From assembly GCF_039542035.1 (NCBI RefSeq), contig NZ_BAABHJ010000040.1:620001-684000 (forward strand): 64,000 nucleotides of DNA, read 5' to 3'. Source of the DNA: Actinoallomurus liliacearum (lineage in GTDB: Bacteria > Actinomycetota > Actinomycetes > Streptosporangiales > Streptosporangiaceae). The position numbers and the translations under genes were made by a program. The notes beneath the pieces are model-generated. The model had not been told where the DNA came from. It ran no database searches and saw only the letters and a program-made list of their open reading frames with translations. Below, piece after piece: positions 31,503 to 40,283 of this stretch; position 1 is the first letter of the stretch; the number at the start of each line of letters is the position of its first letter.

Positions 31503-33254
31503 ATGAACCGGCCCATACGAATCGCGAACTGCTCCGGCTTCTACGGCGACCGGCTGTCCGCGCTGGCCGAGATGGTGCGCGGCGGGCCGGTCGACGTGAT
31601 CACGGGCGACTACCTGGCCGAGGTCACGATGCTCGTGCTGGCCAAGAACCGGCTGAAGAAGCCCGCCGGCGGGTATGCCACGACCTTCCTGCGCCAGCTC
31701 CGGCCGGTGGCGGCCGAGATCGCCGAGCGCGGGATCAAGGTCGTCGTCAACGCCGGTGGCCTGGACCCGGCGGGTCTGGCGCGGGACACCCGCGCCCTGC
31801 TGGCCGAGGCCGGTGCGGACCTGACGGTCGCGCACGTCGAGGGCGACGACCTGTCGGCGCGGCTGCCCGAGCTGGCGGCCGCGGGCCATGACCTGGCCCA
31901 TCTGGACACCGGCAAGCCGTTCACGAGCTGGGGGCACGAGCCGCTCACCGCGAACGCGTACCTCGGCGGATTCGGCATCGCCGCCGCCCTCGCCGGTGGG
32001 GCCGACATCGTGATCACGGGCCGGGTCGCCGACGCGTCGCTGGTAACGGGGGCCGCCGCCTGGTGGTGGGGCTGGTCGCCGGGCGACCATGACGCGCTCG
32101 CCGGGGCCGTCGTGGCCGGGCACGTGATCGAGTGCGGCGCCCAGGCGACCGGGGGCAACTTCTCCGGCTTCCCCGGCATCGCCGACCTGCGTCACCCCGG
32201 CTTCCCGATCGCGGAGGTCGACCGGGACGGGTCCAGCGTGATCACGAAGCACGAGGGCACCGGCGGGGCGGTCACGGTCGACACCGTCACCGCGCAACTG
32301 CTGTACGAGGTCGGGGCACCGGACTACCTGAACCCGGACGTGATCGCCCGGCTCGACACCGTCCGGGTCGAGCAGGAGGGGCCCGACCGCGTCCGGATCA
32401 GCGGCGTGGCGGGGCAGGCGCCGCCGCCCACCACCAAGGTGGCCGTGACCGGGCTCGGCGGCTGGCGGAACGGCTGCACGTTCGTGCTGACCGGGCTGGA
32501 CGTCGACGCGAAGGCCGCATTGGTCGAGCGGGCGGTGCGCGCGCGACTCGACGAGGATCCGGGCATCGCCGACCTGCGCTTCACCCGTATCGGCTCACCC
32601 GCGGCCGACCCGGCGGACCAGATGGCCGGGTCCAGCCTCCTGCACGTCGCCGTCGACGGCGACCAGCAGAGCGCGGGCCGGTCCTTTTCGGCGCTCTGCG
32701 TGGAGCTGGCCCTGTCCAGCTATCCGGGGATCTACGGCATGGGGGCGCCGCCGTCCGGCTCCGCATATGGCGTGTACTGGCCGACGCTGATTCCCCAGGA
32801 CGTCCTGCGGCACACGGTCGTGCACGCCGACGGACGCCAGGAGCTCGTCCCGCCCCCCGCGACCGGGGAAGAGCCCGTCGAGAGGTCTGCCGACGCCCAG
32901 GCGCCGTACGACGCGGGGCCGACCGTTGACGGGCCGCTCGGGCGGCTCGTGCACGCTCGCTCCGGGGACAAGGGCGGCAACGCGAACGTCGGGCTCTGGG
33001 TCGCCGATCCCGAGGCGTGGCCGTGGCTCGCCGCGACGATGACCACCGACCGGCTGCGGGAGCTGCTGCCCGAGACGCGCGGGCTGGCCGTCGACCGGTA
33101 CGTCCTGCCGAACCTGCGGGCGGTCAATTTCGTGATCCGGGGCCTGCTGGACGGCGGGGCCACCGAGGCGCGGCGGTTCGACACCCAGGCCAAGGCGCTC
33201 GGCGAGTGGCTGCGCGCCCGCCACGTACCCCTTCCGGAGCGGCTCCTGGCATGA
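31503..33254 (+). CDS. AtuA/DUF1446-family acyclic terpene utilisation-like protein
   Basis: The 583-residue protein has the DUF1446 (AtuA) pattern: IRIANCSGFYGDRLSALAEM, DVITGDYLAEVTM, KVVVNAGGLDP, then GRVADASLVTGAAAWWWGW, GHVIECGAQATGGNFSGF and a C-terminal domain with ARSGDKGGNANVGLWV. AtuA is required for growth on citronellol-type terpenes in Pseudomonas, but its reaction is not clear, and no other atu genes are present here. A downstream membrane gene overlaps its stop (ATGA). Confidence 0.88.
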   Translation: MNRPIRIANCSGFYGDRLSALAEMVRGGPVDVITGDYLAEVTMLVLAKNRLKKPAGGYATTFLRQLRPVAAEIAERGIKVVVNAGGLDPAGLARDTRALLAEAGADLTVAHVEGDDLSARLPELAAAGHDLAHLDTGKPFTSWGHEPLTANAYLGGFGIAAALAGGADIVITGRVADASLVTGAAAWWWGWSPGDHDALAGAVVAGHVIECGAQATGGNFSGFPGIADLRHPGFPIAEVDRDGSSVITKHEGTGGAVTVDTVTAQLLYEVGAPDYLNPDVIARLDTVRVEQEGPDRVRISGVAGQAPPPTTKVAVTGLGGWRNGCTFVLTGLDVDAKAALVERAVRARLDEDPGIADLRFTRIGSPAADPADQMAGSSLLHVAVDGDQQSAGRSFSALCVELALSSYPGIYGMGAPPSGSAYGVYWPTLIPQDVLRHTVVHADGRQELVPPPATGEEPVERSADAQAPYDAGPTVDGPLGRLVHARSGDKGGNANVGLWVADPEAWPWLAATMTTDRLRELLPETRGLAVDRYVLPNLRAVNFVIRGLLDGGATEARRFDTQAKALGEWLRARHVPLPERLLA

Positions 33255-33973
33255 AGGTCACCACCGAGTCCGCACGGCGCCGCACCGTGGCGTCGTTGGA
33301 GCTCGGTGTGCTGCTGGCGCTGGTCGGGGGGTTCCTCGACGCGTACTCCTTCATCCACCTGGGCGGCGTCTTCGCCAACGCGCAGACCGCCAATGTCGTG
33401 CTGTTCGGCGTGGAGGCGGCCCGTGGGCAGTGGGGGAACGCCGTGCGGCACCTGCCGCCGATCGTGGCCTTCATGGTCGGCGTGGCCGTGGCGGAGACGC
33501 TGCGGCGGCCCCGGGTGACGGCCGTCGTACCCGGGCCGGCCAGGGCCGCCCTCGTGCTGGAGATCCTCGTGCTGGTGGCCGCCGGCTTCCTGTCGTCCGT
33601 GATCCCGGCCGACGCGCTCGTGGTCGTGATCGCGTTCGTGGCGTCGGTGCAGGTGACGTCGTTCCGGACGCTGATCGACTGGCCGTACAACACGACCATG
33701 ACCACGGGGAACCTCCGTTCGGCCGCGCAGGCGCTGTACGTGGCGGTCGTCGACCGGGACGCCGCGTCGGCGCGGAAGGCCGCCAGCTTCGCCACCGTCA
33801 TCGTCAGCTTCCTGGCGGGCGGGTTCCTCGGCGGGTGGCTGACCCTGCGCCTCGGCGCGCACGCGATCTGGGTCTGCGCCGCCATCCTCCTGCTGGCACT
33901 GGGCCTGTTCGTCATCGACGTGCGCCGGAACGTCCCCGCGCTGCGCCTGCGGATGCCCCGCCGCCGGCGGTGA
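33251..33973 (+). CDS. YoaK/DUF1275-family membrane protein
   Basis: The 240-residue protein has six or so hydrophobic segments and the DUF1275 words GGFLDAYSFIHLGGVFANAQ, TANVVLFGV, ASVQVTSFRTL and PYNTTMTTGNLRSAA. It sits in the cytoplasmic membrane. Function is uncharacterised. Its ATG overlaps the stop of the AtuA-like gene, so the two are translationally coupled and may act together, for example in uptake of the substrate; that link is inference. Confidence 0.88.
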   Translation: MKVTTESARRRTVASLELGVLLALVGGFLDAYSFIHLGGVFANAQTANVVLFGVEAARGQWGNAVRHLPPIVAFMVGVAVAETLRRPRVTAVVPGPARAALVLEILVLVAAGFLSSVIPADALVVVIAFVASVQVTSFRTLIDWPYNTTMTTGNLRSAAQALYVAVVDRDAASARKAASFATVIVSFLAGGFLGGWLTLRLGAHAIWVCAAILLLALGLFVIDVRRNVPALRLRMPRRRR

Positions 33974-33976
33974 CGG

Positions 33977-34678
33977 TCACTCGTACGGGTCCCGTGGGGC
34001 GGTGACCTCGGCGAGGCTGGTGGCGCGCAGCTCGGGTACACCGTCGGCGGCGCGCTGGAACGTCCCGGTCACGGTCACCCACTGGTCCCGTGCGGGCGCG
34101 TTCCCGGTCGTGCCGGTGACGCGTACGACCGCCGCGACGGCGTCGGCGGCGCAGCAGGCGATCTGGTAGCGCGCGATCCGGAACCCCGTCCGGTCCTTCG
34201 CCGGGGTGACGAAGCCGGTGAGCCGTACGGGGGTCGCGCCGAAGCTCGCGCCGTGGTGGTCGGCGGTGCGTTCGTCGAACTCCAGCAGCGTCATCGGCAC
34301 CGTACGCCCGGTGGGGAGCGGGTCGAAGGTCCGGCCGCCGGAGCTGACGTCGACGGCGGCGCTGCGGCCGACGCCGAAGCTGCCGAGCGCGGGCGGCGTG
34401 ACCAGCAGCAACGCGAGGACGGGCCCGAGCAGCAGCCACCCGGCCCGATCGCCGTGCGCGTGGCCGTGGTCGTGGCCGTGGGCGTCGCCCCGGCCCCGTA
34501 CGAACCCGAGGGCGCGGGCGACCCCGACCAGACCGAGGCCGACGAGCAGGATCCCGGCGATCAGCAGCACGCTGCCCATGCCGGTCTTGACGTACTTCGC
34601 GTACGCGCCGGTGAGCGCCAGGCGGACCATCATCGCGCCGACGAGCAGGACGGTCGTCGCGCGGGCGTCCTCGGTCAC
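33977..34678 (-). CDS. TIGR03943-family membrane subunit with His-rich loop
   Basis: The 233-residue protein starts at GTG, overlapping the upstream permease stop (GTGA). It has about three N-terminal membrane segments, a histidine-rich loop (DAHGHDHGHAHGDRAG), and an extracytoplasmic C-terminal domain (ARYQIACCAADAVAAVVRVT, GTFQRAAD). TIGR03943 proteins are encoded next to DUF318-type permeases. The His cluster suggests metal binding, so the pair may export or import a metal or metalloid; the substrate is not established. Confidence 0.85.
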   Translation of the reverse strand: MTEDARATTVLLVGAMMVRLALTGAYAKYVKTGMGSVLLIAGILLVGLGLVGVARALGFVRGRGDAHGHDHGHAHGDRAGWLLLGPVLALLLVTPPALGSFGVGRSAAVDVSSGGRTFDPLPTGRTVPMTLLEFDERTADHHGASFGATPVRLTGFVTPAKDRTGFRIARYQIACCAADAVAAVVRVTGTTGNAPARDQWVTVTGTFQRAADGVPELRATSLAEVTAPRDPYE

Positions 34679-35709
34679 AGCAGCCACCACCCGACGAGAC
34701 CGGCGCAGGTGACCGCCACCGCGAACGTCGCGAGCGAGAACCGCCACGCGAACCGGGTGCCGAACGTCCCCGCCTGCAGCGCGAACAGCTTGACGTCCAC
34801 CATGGGCCCGACCACGAGGAACGCCAGCCGCGCGGTGAGGGAGAACTGCTTGAGCCCCGCGGCGACGAAGGCGTCCGCCTCGGAGCAGAGGGCCACCACG
34901 ACGGCGAGGGCGCCGAGGACGAGCAGCGAGAGCGGCCCGGTCCCGGCGACGGAGTCCACGATGTTCCGGGGTACGAGGGTCTGCAGCGTGGCCGCGGTGC
35001 CGGCCCCGATGACGAGGAAGCCACCGGCCTGCAGGAAGTCGTGCTGCGCGGTGGAGAGGAAGACGGTGAGCCGGGGTCCTTCCTCGTCGTGGTGCGAGCG
35101 CCGCGGCCGGATCAGGTCGTCGCGGCCCAGGGCGTTCCACAGCAGGCCCATGATGACGGAGGCGGCCAGACTCGCCAGGAACCGCGCGAGGACCATCGCG
35201 GGCCGCCCGGGGAACGCGACCGCGGTCGAGACGAGGACGACCGGGTTGATGGCCGGCGCCGACAGCAGGAAGGCGAACGCCGCCGCCGGCGTCACGCCGA
35301 TCGAGACGAGCCGGGCGGCGACCGGGACGGATCCGCACTCACAGCCGGGCAGCGCCGCTCCGGCCGCCGCCGCGGCGGGCACCGCGAGCACGGGGCGTTT
35401 CGGCAGCAGCCGCGCGATCAGGCCGGGCGGGACGAACGCCGCGATCGACGCGCTGACGGCGACGCCGAGCACGAGGAACGGCAGGGCCTGGATGGTGATG
35501 GCGACGAAGACGGTCGCCCAGTTCGCGACGGCGGGGTGGCCGAGCAGCCCGGTCAGCACCGGCCGCAGCAGCACCGCGGCGACGATCAGCGCGGTGACCA
35601 GCGGCAGTCCGGCTCCGCGCGGGCGTCGGCCGGGCGGAGCCGCGTCGGCGGCGGTCGAGGGGGCCTCCGGGGAGGAGGCGGGGGTCGGCACAGGCGGCAA
35701 TCTACTCAT
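34675..35709 (-). CDS. DUF318/ArsP-like permease
   Basis: The 344-residue protein has about eight hydrophobic segments and the family motif ALPGCECGSVPVAARLVSIG with a Cys-Glu-Cys, followed by FAFLLSAPAINPVVLVSTAV and a second-half block CSEADAFVAAGLKQF. DUF318 members include ArsP exporters of organoarsenicals; the CEC motif may coordinate a metal or metalloid. Start at the internal ATG 35709 (MSRLPPVPT) is preferred; a GTG ten codons upstream is possible. It forms an operon with the His-rich subunit. Confidence 0.87.
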   Translation of the reverse strand: MSRLPPVPTPASSPEAPSTAADAAPPGRRPRGAGLPLVTALIVAAVLLRPVLTGLLGHPAVANWATVFVAITIQALPFLVLGVAVSASIAAFVPPGLIARLLPKRPVLAVPAAAAAGAALPGCECGSVPVAARLVSIGVTPAAAFAFLLSAPAINPVVLVSTAVAFPGRPAMVLARFLASLAASVIMGLLWNALGRDDLIRPRRSHHDEEGPRLTVFLSTAQHDFLQAGGFLVIGAGTAATLQTLVPRNIVDSVAGTGPLSLLVLGALAVVVALCSEADAFVAAGLKQFSLTARLAFLVVGPMVDVKLFALQAGTFGTRFAWRFSLATFAVAVTCAGLVGWWLL

Positions 35710-35855
35710 CGCCGCAAAACGGTCACAAGGCGAGATCACGCCATGAACACGAATTAACCCGACGTCTTCCCGCGCGTCGTCGTCGCATGGGAAGGTACGG
35801 CCGGTATCGACGTCCCCACCGGAGACCGCGTGGTCCCCGGCTCCCGGAGGAAGCC

Positions 35856-37745
35856 TTGCCCCCTAGGTTCCTGCGTTCCCGCGCGACCCGTGCGGGACTC
35901 ATCGCCGTCGCGCTGGGCGCGGTGGCCGCCGCGCCGCTGGCCGTCACCGGCTCACAGCCGGCCGACGCGGTCACCATCGCCGGCGCCAACACGCTCTCCG
36001 ACAAGGTCTCGGTCGACTGGTCCAAGCACCGGCCCGCTCGCACGACCGACGTCCACCTGATCGCCTGGAACGACTTCCACGGCAACCTCGAACCGGCCGG
36101 CCTGACCATCTACGGCAAGTTCGCGGGCGGCGCCGCCTTCCTCGCCAAGGCGGTGAAGGACAAGCAGCAGCAGTACGGCGCCCGCGAGGCCAGCGTGATG
36201 GCCGGTGACGACATCGGCGCCAGCCCCCTCGTCAACGGGCTGTTCAACGAGGAACCGGCCACCATCATGGCCAACCTCATGAACGCCGACTTCGCCTCGG
36301 TCGGCAACCACGAGTTCGACAAGGGCAAGACCGAGCTCCTGCGCATCCAGAACGGCGGCTGCGCGAGCACCGGCTGCAAGGGCGCGCCGTACCCGGTCGA
36401 GCGGCATGGCAAGTGGACGACGACCAACACCTACCCGGGCGCCGCCTTCCAGTACCTGTCCGCCAACGTGACGGACAAGGCGACCGGCAAGACGCTGCTT
36501 CCCGCGTACGGCGTCAAGCGGTTCCCCTCGACGAGCGGGCGGCCGATCTCCGTCGGCTTCATCGGTGAGGTGCTGCAGGCCACGCCCACGATCGTCACCC
36601 CGACCGGCGTCGCCGGCCTGGACTTCGGCGACGAGGCGGCCGCCGCGAACCGCGCCGCCAAGCAGCTCGCCAAGCAGGGTGTGAAGATCCCGGTCCTCGT
36701 CATCCACCAGGGCGGCTTCCAGACCGGCACGATCAGCACGCCGAACGGCTGCGCGGGGAACCTCGCCGGCAGCGACATCGAGGCGATCGCCAAGAAGCTG
36801 GACCCCTCGATCAAGGTCATCGTGTCCGGCCACACGCACGCCGAGTACCGCTGCACGATCACCGTGAACGGCGTCACGCGCCTGGTCACCAGCGCGGCGT
36901 CGTTCGGCCGCATCCTCAGCGACATCACGCTCAAGGTCGACAACCGGACCGGCACGCTCGTCTCCGCCGACGCGACCAACTCGATCGTCGAGAACGCGCT
37001 GAACACCCCGGGCACCGGCGTCACCCGCCAGGAGGACCCGTCCAAGGCCGACCCGGCCGTGGCGAAGGTCGTCAAGCAGTACGTCGACGCGTCCGCGCCG
37101 CTGGCCAACAAGGTGGTCGGCAAGATCCAGGGCGACCTGACCCGGGACGCGACCTCCGTCGGCGAGACGACGCTCGGCGACGTGATCGCCGACGCGCAGC
37201 TCGCCGCGACCTCCGACGCGAACACGGGCGGCGCCCAGCTCGCGCTGATGAACCCGGGCGGCGTCCGCGCGGACCTCAAGACCGGCGACATCTCCGCCGG
37301 CGGTGAGGCGGTCGGCGAGGTCACCTACGGAGAGGCGTTCACGGTCCAGCCGTTCGGCAACAGCCTCGTCACCAAGACGATGACCGGCGACATGCTCCGG
37401 CGCGTCCTGGAGCAGCAGTTCACCGGCTGCGGCGGCCAGACGTCCCAGAAGGTCCTGCAGCTCTCCAAGACGCTCACCTACCAGTCGAACCCGTCCGCCG
37501 CGACCTGCGCCGGCAAGATCGGTGAGATCAAGGTGAACGGTGCGACGGTCACCCCGACCACGAGCCTGCGCGTCACGATGAACAACTTCCTCGCCACCGG
37601 CGGGGACGGGTTCACCGTCTTCAACGAGGGCACCGACCCGCTCGGCGGCGCCCAGGACATCGACGCCTTCGTCGCCTACCTCACGGCCGCCGGCTCCACC
37701 GGCCTCGCCGTCCCGGCGAGGGACCGCATCACCCCGCTGTCCTGA
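35856..37745 (+). CDS. Secreted bifunctional metallophosphatase/5'-nucleotidase
   Basis: The 629-residue protein starts at TTG after CGGAGGAAG. A signal peptide covers about residues 1-38. The metallophosphatase motifs are present: HLIAWNDFHGNLEP (metal Asp/His), ASVMAGDDIGASPL, VGNHEFDKGK, VIHQGG and SGHTHAEYRC, and a C-terminal 5'-nucleotidase domain includes LALMNPGGVRADL and NFLATGGDGF. It would hydrolyse extracellular nucleotides to nucleosides and phosphate. A perfect 17-bp stem-loop follows the stop. The product ends without an anchor, so it is probably released. Confidence 0.93.
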   Translation: MPPRFLRSRATRAGLIAVALGAVAAAPLAVTGSQPADAVTIAGANTLSDKVSVDWSKHRPARTTDVHLIAWNDFHGNLEPAGLTIYGKFAGGAAFLAKAVKDKQQQYGAREASVMAGDDIGASPLVNGLFNEEPATIMANLMNADFASVGNHEFDKGKTELLRIQNGGCASTGCKGAPYPVERHGKWTTTNTYPGAAFQYLSANVTDKATGKTLLPAYGVKRFPSTSGRPISVGFIGEVLQATPTIVTPTGVAGLDFGDEAAAANRAAKQLAKQGVKIPVLVIHQGGFQTGTISTPNGCAGNLAGSDIEAIAKKLDPSIKVIVSGHTHAEYRCTITVNGVTRLVTSAASFGRILSDITLKVDNRTGTLVSADATNSIVENALNTPGTGVTRQEDPSKADPAVAKVVKQYVDASAPLANKVVGKIQGDLTRDATSVGETTLGDVIADAQLAATSDANTGGAQLALMNPGGVRADLKTGDISAGGEAVGEVTYGEAFTVQPFGNSLVTKTMTGDMLRRVLEQQFTGCGGQTSQKVLQLSKTLTYQSNPSAATCAGKIGEIKVNGATVTPTTSLRVTMNNFLATGGDGFTVFNEGTDPLGGAQDIDAFVAYLTAAGSTGLAVPARDRITPLS

Positions 37746-37758
37746 CCTCCGGCTCGAC

Positions 37759-37798
37759 CGCCTCGGCCCGTACGGCTCCCGCCGTACGGGCCGAGGCG
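37759..37798. terminator. Perfect 17-bp stem-loop between convergent genes
   Basis: CGCCTCGGCCCGTACGG and its exact inverted copy flank a 6-base loop, followed by TTT. The hairpin lies between the 5'-nucleotidase stop and the end of the convergent membrane protein gene and can serve both strands. Confidence 0.88.
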
Positions 37799-37800
37799 TT

Positions 37801-38496
37801 TCAGCCGCTCCCCGGTTTCACGCCCGCGACGATGTCGTCCATCAGGGAGACCTTCGGGGCCTTCGGGTCGTCGTCGAACCCGAACCGGAGGATCGCGAAG
37901 CCCCGGGCCGGTGCCGGGAAGACGACGGACTGGACATAGGCGGTCTGGCCGTCATCCGACTTGATCTTCCAGCGGATGAGGTGGCCCTTCTTGCCGGCGA
38001 CGGTCACCGGGCCGGACTTGAGCACGGTGTGCCGCGCGATGCGCCCGTAGGACGCCTCGGCCGCCTCCGGGATGTCCGCCTCCGCGGCGGACTTCGCGCC
38101 CATCGACGTCGACGACTCGTGCGACGTGTCGACGCCGGCGAGGACGCAACCGGAGCTCGGGTTCTGGTCGCACCGGTAGTGGCCGACGGTCATGTGGGCA
38201 CTGCCTCCGTAGCCGGTCTCGCCCGTCCATCCATGGGGCAGCGGCAGGGTGATCTTGTTCTCGTTGTCGACGACCGCGTTGGCGGGCGGGGGCGTCTCCT
38301 TCTTCCGCCCGGCCAGGTCGTGGAGCATCATCGCAAACCCTGCGAACCACACCACGATCCCAAGGCCGGCGAGGCACGCGCATCCGATGCCGAGGGGCTT
38401 CAGGCAGCTCCCGCGATCCGCCCGCGGCAGGCCGAGCGCGGCCCGCGTACCGTCCTCGACGGCATCTCTGATCTCCCAGGGCTCCAACCGGTCCAT
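37801..38496 (-). CDS. Membrane-anchored protein of unknown function
   Basis: The 231-residue protein has a 35-residue cytoplasmic start (MDRLEPWEIRDAVEDGTRAA), one membrane segment (GCACLAGLGIVVWFAGFAMM) and an extracytoplasmic domain of about 160 residues with a Cys pair (YRCDQNPSSGCVLAG) and an antiparallel C-terminus (HLIRWKIKSDDGQTAYVQSV). No known family is recognised; the shape suggests a surface-exposed lipid- or wall-associated domain. Confidence 0.7.
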   Translation of the reverse strand: MDRLEPWEIRDAVEDGTRAALGLPRADRGSCLKPLGIGCACLAGLGIVVWFAGFAMMLHDLAGRKKETPPPANAVVDNENKITLPLPHGWTGETGYGGSAHMTVGHYRCDQNPSSGCVLAGVDTSHESSTSMGAKSAAEADIPEAAEASYGRIARHTVLKSGPVTVAGKKGHLIRWKIKSDDGQTAYVQSVVFPAPARGFAILRFGFDDDPKAPKVSLMDDIVAGVKPGSG

Positions 38497-38666
38497 GAAC
38501 GCCTTTCCGACGGTTCGTGATCATGCCGTCACCGAGCCTGCTGGACGCGGCGGAGAACTTTCAACCGGAACGGACCGGCTTACCGGGTTCATCGTGGTGA
38601 TGACCCGGTCGATCCACCCACGTGGAACATTGGAAAGCGCACAGACAGGTCTAGTAGGGAGGTCAC

Positions 38667-39080
38667 ATGAGCGTCCTGTACACGGCGATCGCCACGGCGT
38701 CCGGCCGGGACGGCCGCGCGGTCAGCTCCGACAAGAAGCTCGACGTCACCCTGGCCGGCCCGACCGAGATGGGCGGCGACGGCGAGGGCACCAACCCCGA
38801 GCAGCTGTTCGCCGCCGGGTACGCGGCCTGCTTCGGGAGCGCGCTGAGCATGATCGGGGAGAAGAAGAAGGTCGACGTCTCCGACGCCGCCGTCACCGCC
38901 GAGGTCGGCATCGGGCCGAACGAATCCGGCGGCTACGGCCTCGAGGTGGTCCTGCGCGTCGAGCTGCCCGACGGTGTCCCCGCCGAGACCGGCCGCGAGC
39001 TCGTCGACGCCGCGCACCAGGTCTGCCCCTACTCCAACGCCACCCGCGGCAACATCCCGGTCAAGCTCGTCGTCGAGTAG
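38667..39080 (+). CDS. ohr: Organic hydroperoxide reductase (Ohr/OsmC family)
   Basis: The 137-residue product follows GGGAGGTC and has both redox cysteines of Ohr: Cys55 in AAGYAACFGSAL and Cys120 in AAHQVCPYSNATRGN. It reduces organic hydroperoxides in the cytoplasm using lipoyl- or thiol-based electron donors. Length and motif positions match Ohr rather than OsmC. No OhrR repressor gene is adjacent. Confidence 0.95.
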   Translation: MSVLYTAIATASGRDGRAVSSDKKLDVTLAGPTEMGGDGEGTNPEQLFAAGYAACFGSALSMIGEKKKVDVSDAAVTAEVGIGPNESGGYGLEVVLRVELPDGVPAETGRELVDAAHQVCPYSNATRGNIPVKLVVE

Positions 39081-39111
39081 GCGCCCGCGTGCGCCGTCCG
39101 GTCGCCGACGC

Positions 39112-39393
39112 TCAGGAGCGCTCCACCGCCTCCTCGCGGTGCAGGAAGCCCTGAATCCTCTCGGCCGCTCCGGTCACGTCGCCGACCGGATGGCGCATCT
39201 CGGCGTTCCGCCAGTCGAAGTGGTTCCCCGACTCGCTGACGAAGATGTACAGCGGAACGCCGGGCACGTCGGTCGCGACGGCCAGGCCGGGTAGCGACCG
39301 GCGCAGGTCGGATTCCACCCCGAGCCGGACCAGTTCCGCGCTCAGCCTCTCGAGCAGCCGGACCTCCTCGTCATGAGCGATCGCGCGTCGCAC
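39112..39393 (-). CDS. Hypothetical protein
   Basis: The 93-residue product starts at GTG after AAGGAGTT. It is a small alpha/beta protein (VRLLERLSAELVRLGVESDL, LAVATDVPGVPLYIFVSE, GNHFDWRNAEMRHPV). Similar short proteins are frequent in actinobacteria without known function. It converges on ohr, with 31 bp between stops. Confidence 0.65.
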   Translation of the reverse strand: MRRAIAHDEEVRLLERLSAELVRLGVESDLRRSLPGLAVATDVPGVPLYIFVSESGNHFDWRNAEMRHPVGDVTGAAERIQGFLHREEAVERS

Positions 39394-39521
39394 CGCCGAA
39401 CTCCTTCCGCCGTGCCCTGTCACCTCGTGCGGTCCCGGATTCGGACCGTCACCACGTTGTACGCGAGAAATAGGACGGAAGGTTCAACCGGGTCCGGGAT
39501 GACCTTAAATCGGGTTGTCCG

Positions 39522-40283
39522 CTAGAAACGGCCGCTCTCGGTGAGCGGCCGGCCGGCGCCGTCGGCGGCCGTCACGCTGTAGGTGTCCTGGTGTGCGTCG
39601 TGGCCGTCGGGCGCGCGTGCGTACTGGGCGGCGAAGACGTACCGGCCGGGCGGCACCGACCGGCCGGGCCGCAGCACCCACGTGTAGACGACCGCGCTCC
39701 CCTCGTCGCCGACGGTGACCTGGAAGGTGTCGCCCGGCAGGTTCGACCAGGAACCCGTCGACCGTACGCCCGCCGTGCGCGTCACGCGCACGGTGACCCG
39801 CAGCGCGGTGAGCGGCCGGGTCCTGGACAGGGTCACGTCCTCCTCCGCCCAGTAGGCGTTGCTTGCCGAGGCGAGCCCGGCCACGACCGCCGGGGACGTC
39901 GTACGGGGCCGCTGCGGGACCGACGAGGAGGTGGCGGGGCCACCGGTCGGGGAGGGCCGGTCGGAGCGCGCCGTCGGCGCGGCGCTGCCCCACGTGGAGG
40001 CGGCGGACGACGGGGCCGGCCGGTCGGTCTGGGCCGTGCCGTGCCCGGCCGGGACGGCCGGGGCGGCCGGTCCCGCGGCCCGCCACGTCACCACTCCCAC
40101 CGAGACGGCGGCCACGCCGACCGCAGCCAGCGCCGCCGCGGCCAGCGAGCGGCCGCGGGCCGGCCGGGCCCGGCGCCCGCGGGTGCCGGCGTCCACGCGG
40201 GACCACATGCGGTCGCCGTCGGGACGGTGCGCGTCGGCCTCCTCGCGCAGGGCGGAGCGCAGCCAGGCGGGCGGCTCGCTCAT
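39522..40283 (-). CDS. Membrane protein encoded with an ECF sigma factor (candidate anti-sigma partner)
   Basis: The 253-residue protein has about 45 cytoplasmic residues (AWLRSALREEADAHRPDGDR), one membrane helix (AALAAVGVAAVSVGVVTW), a Ser/Pro/Thr-rich stretch and an extracytoplasmic beta-rich domain (VSVPPGRYVFAAQY-like block near the end). Its ATG overlaps the sigma-factor stop (ATGA). This topology and coupling fit a membrane partner or anti-sigma factor of a SigE-type ECF sigma, but no zinc-binding anti-sigma motif is visible. Confidence 0.72.
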   Translation of the reverse strand: MSEPPAWLRSALREEADAHRPDGDRMWSRVDAGTRGRRARPARGRSLAAAALAAVGVAAVSVGVVTWRAAGPAAPAVPAGHGTAQTDRPAPSSAASTWGSAAPTARSDRPSPTGGPATSSSVPQRPRTTSPAVVAGLASASNAYWAEEDVTLSRTRPLTALRVTVRVTRTAGVRSTGSWSNLPGDTFQVTVGDEGSAVVYTWVLRPGRSVPPGRYVFAAQYARAPDGHDAHQDTYSVTAADGAGRPLTESGRF

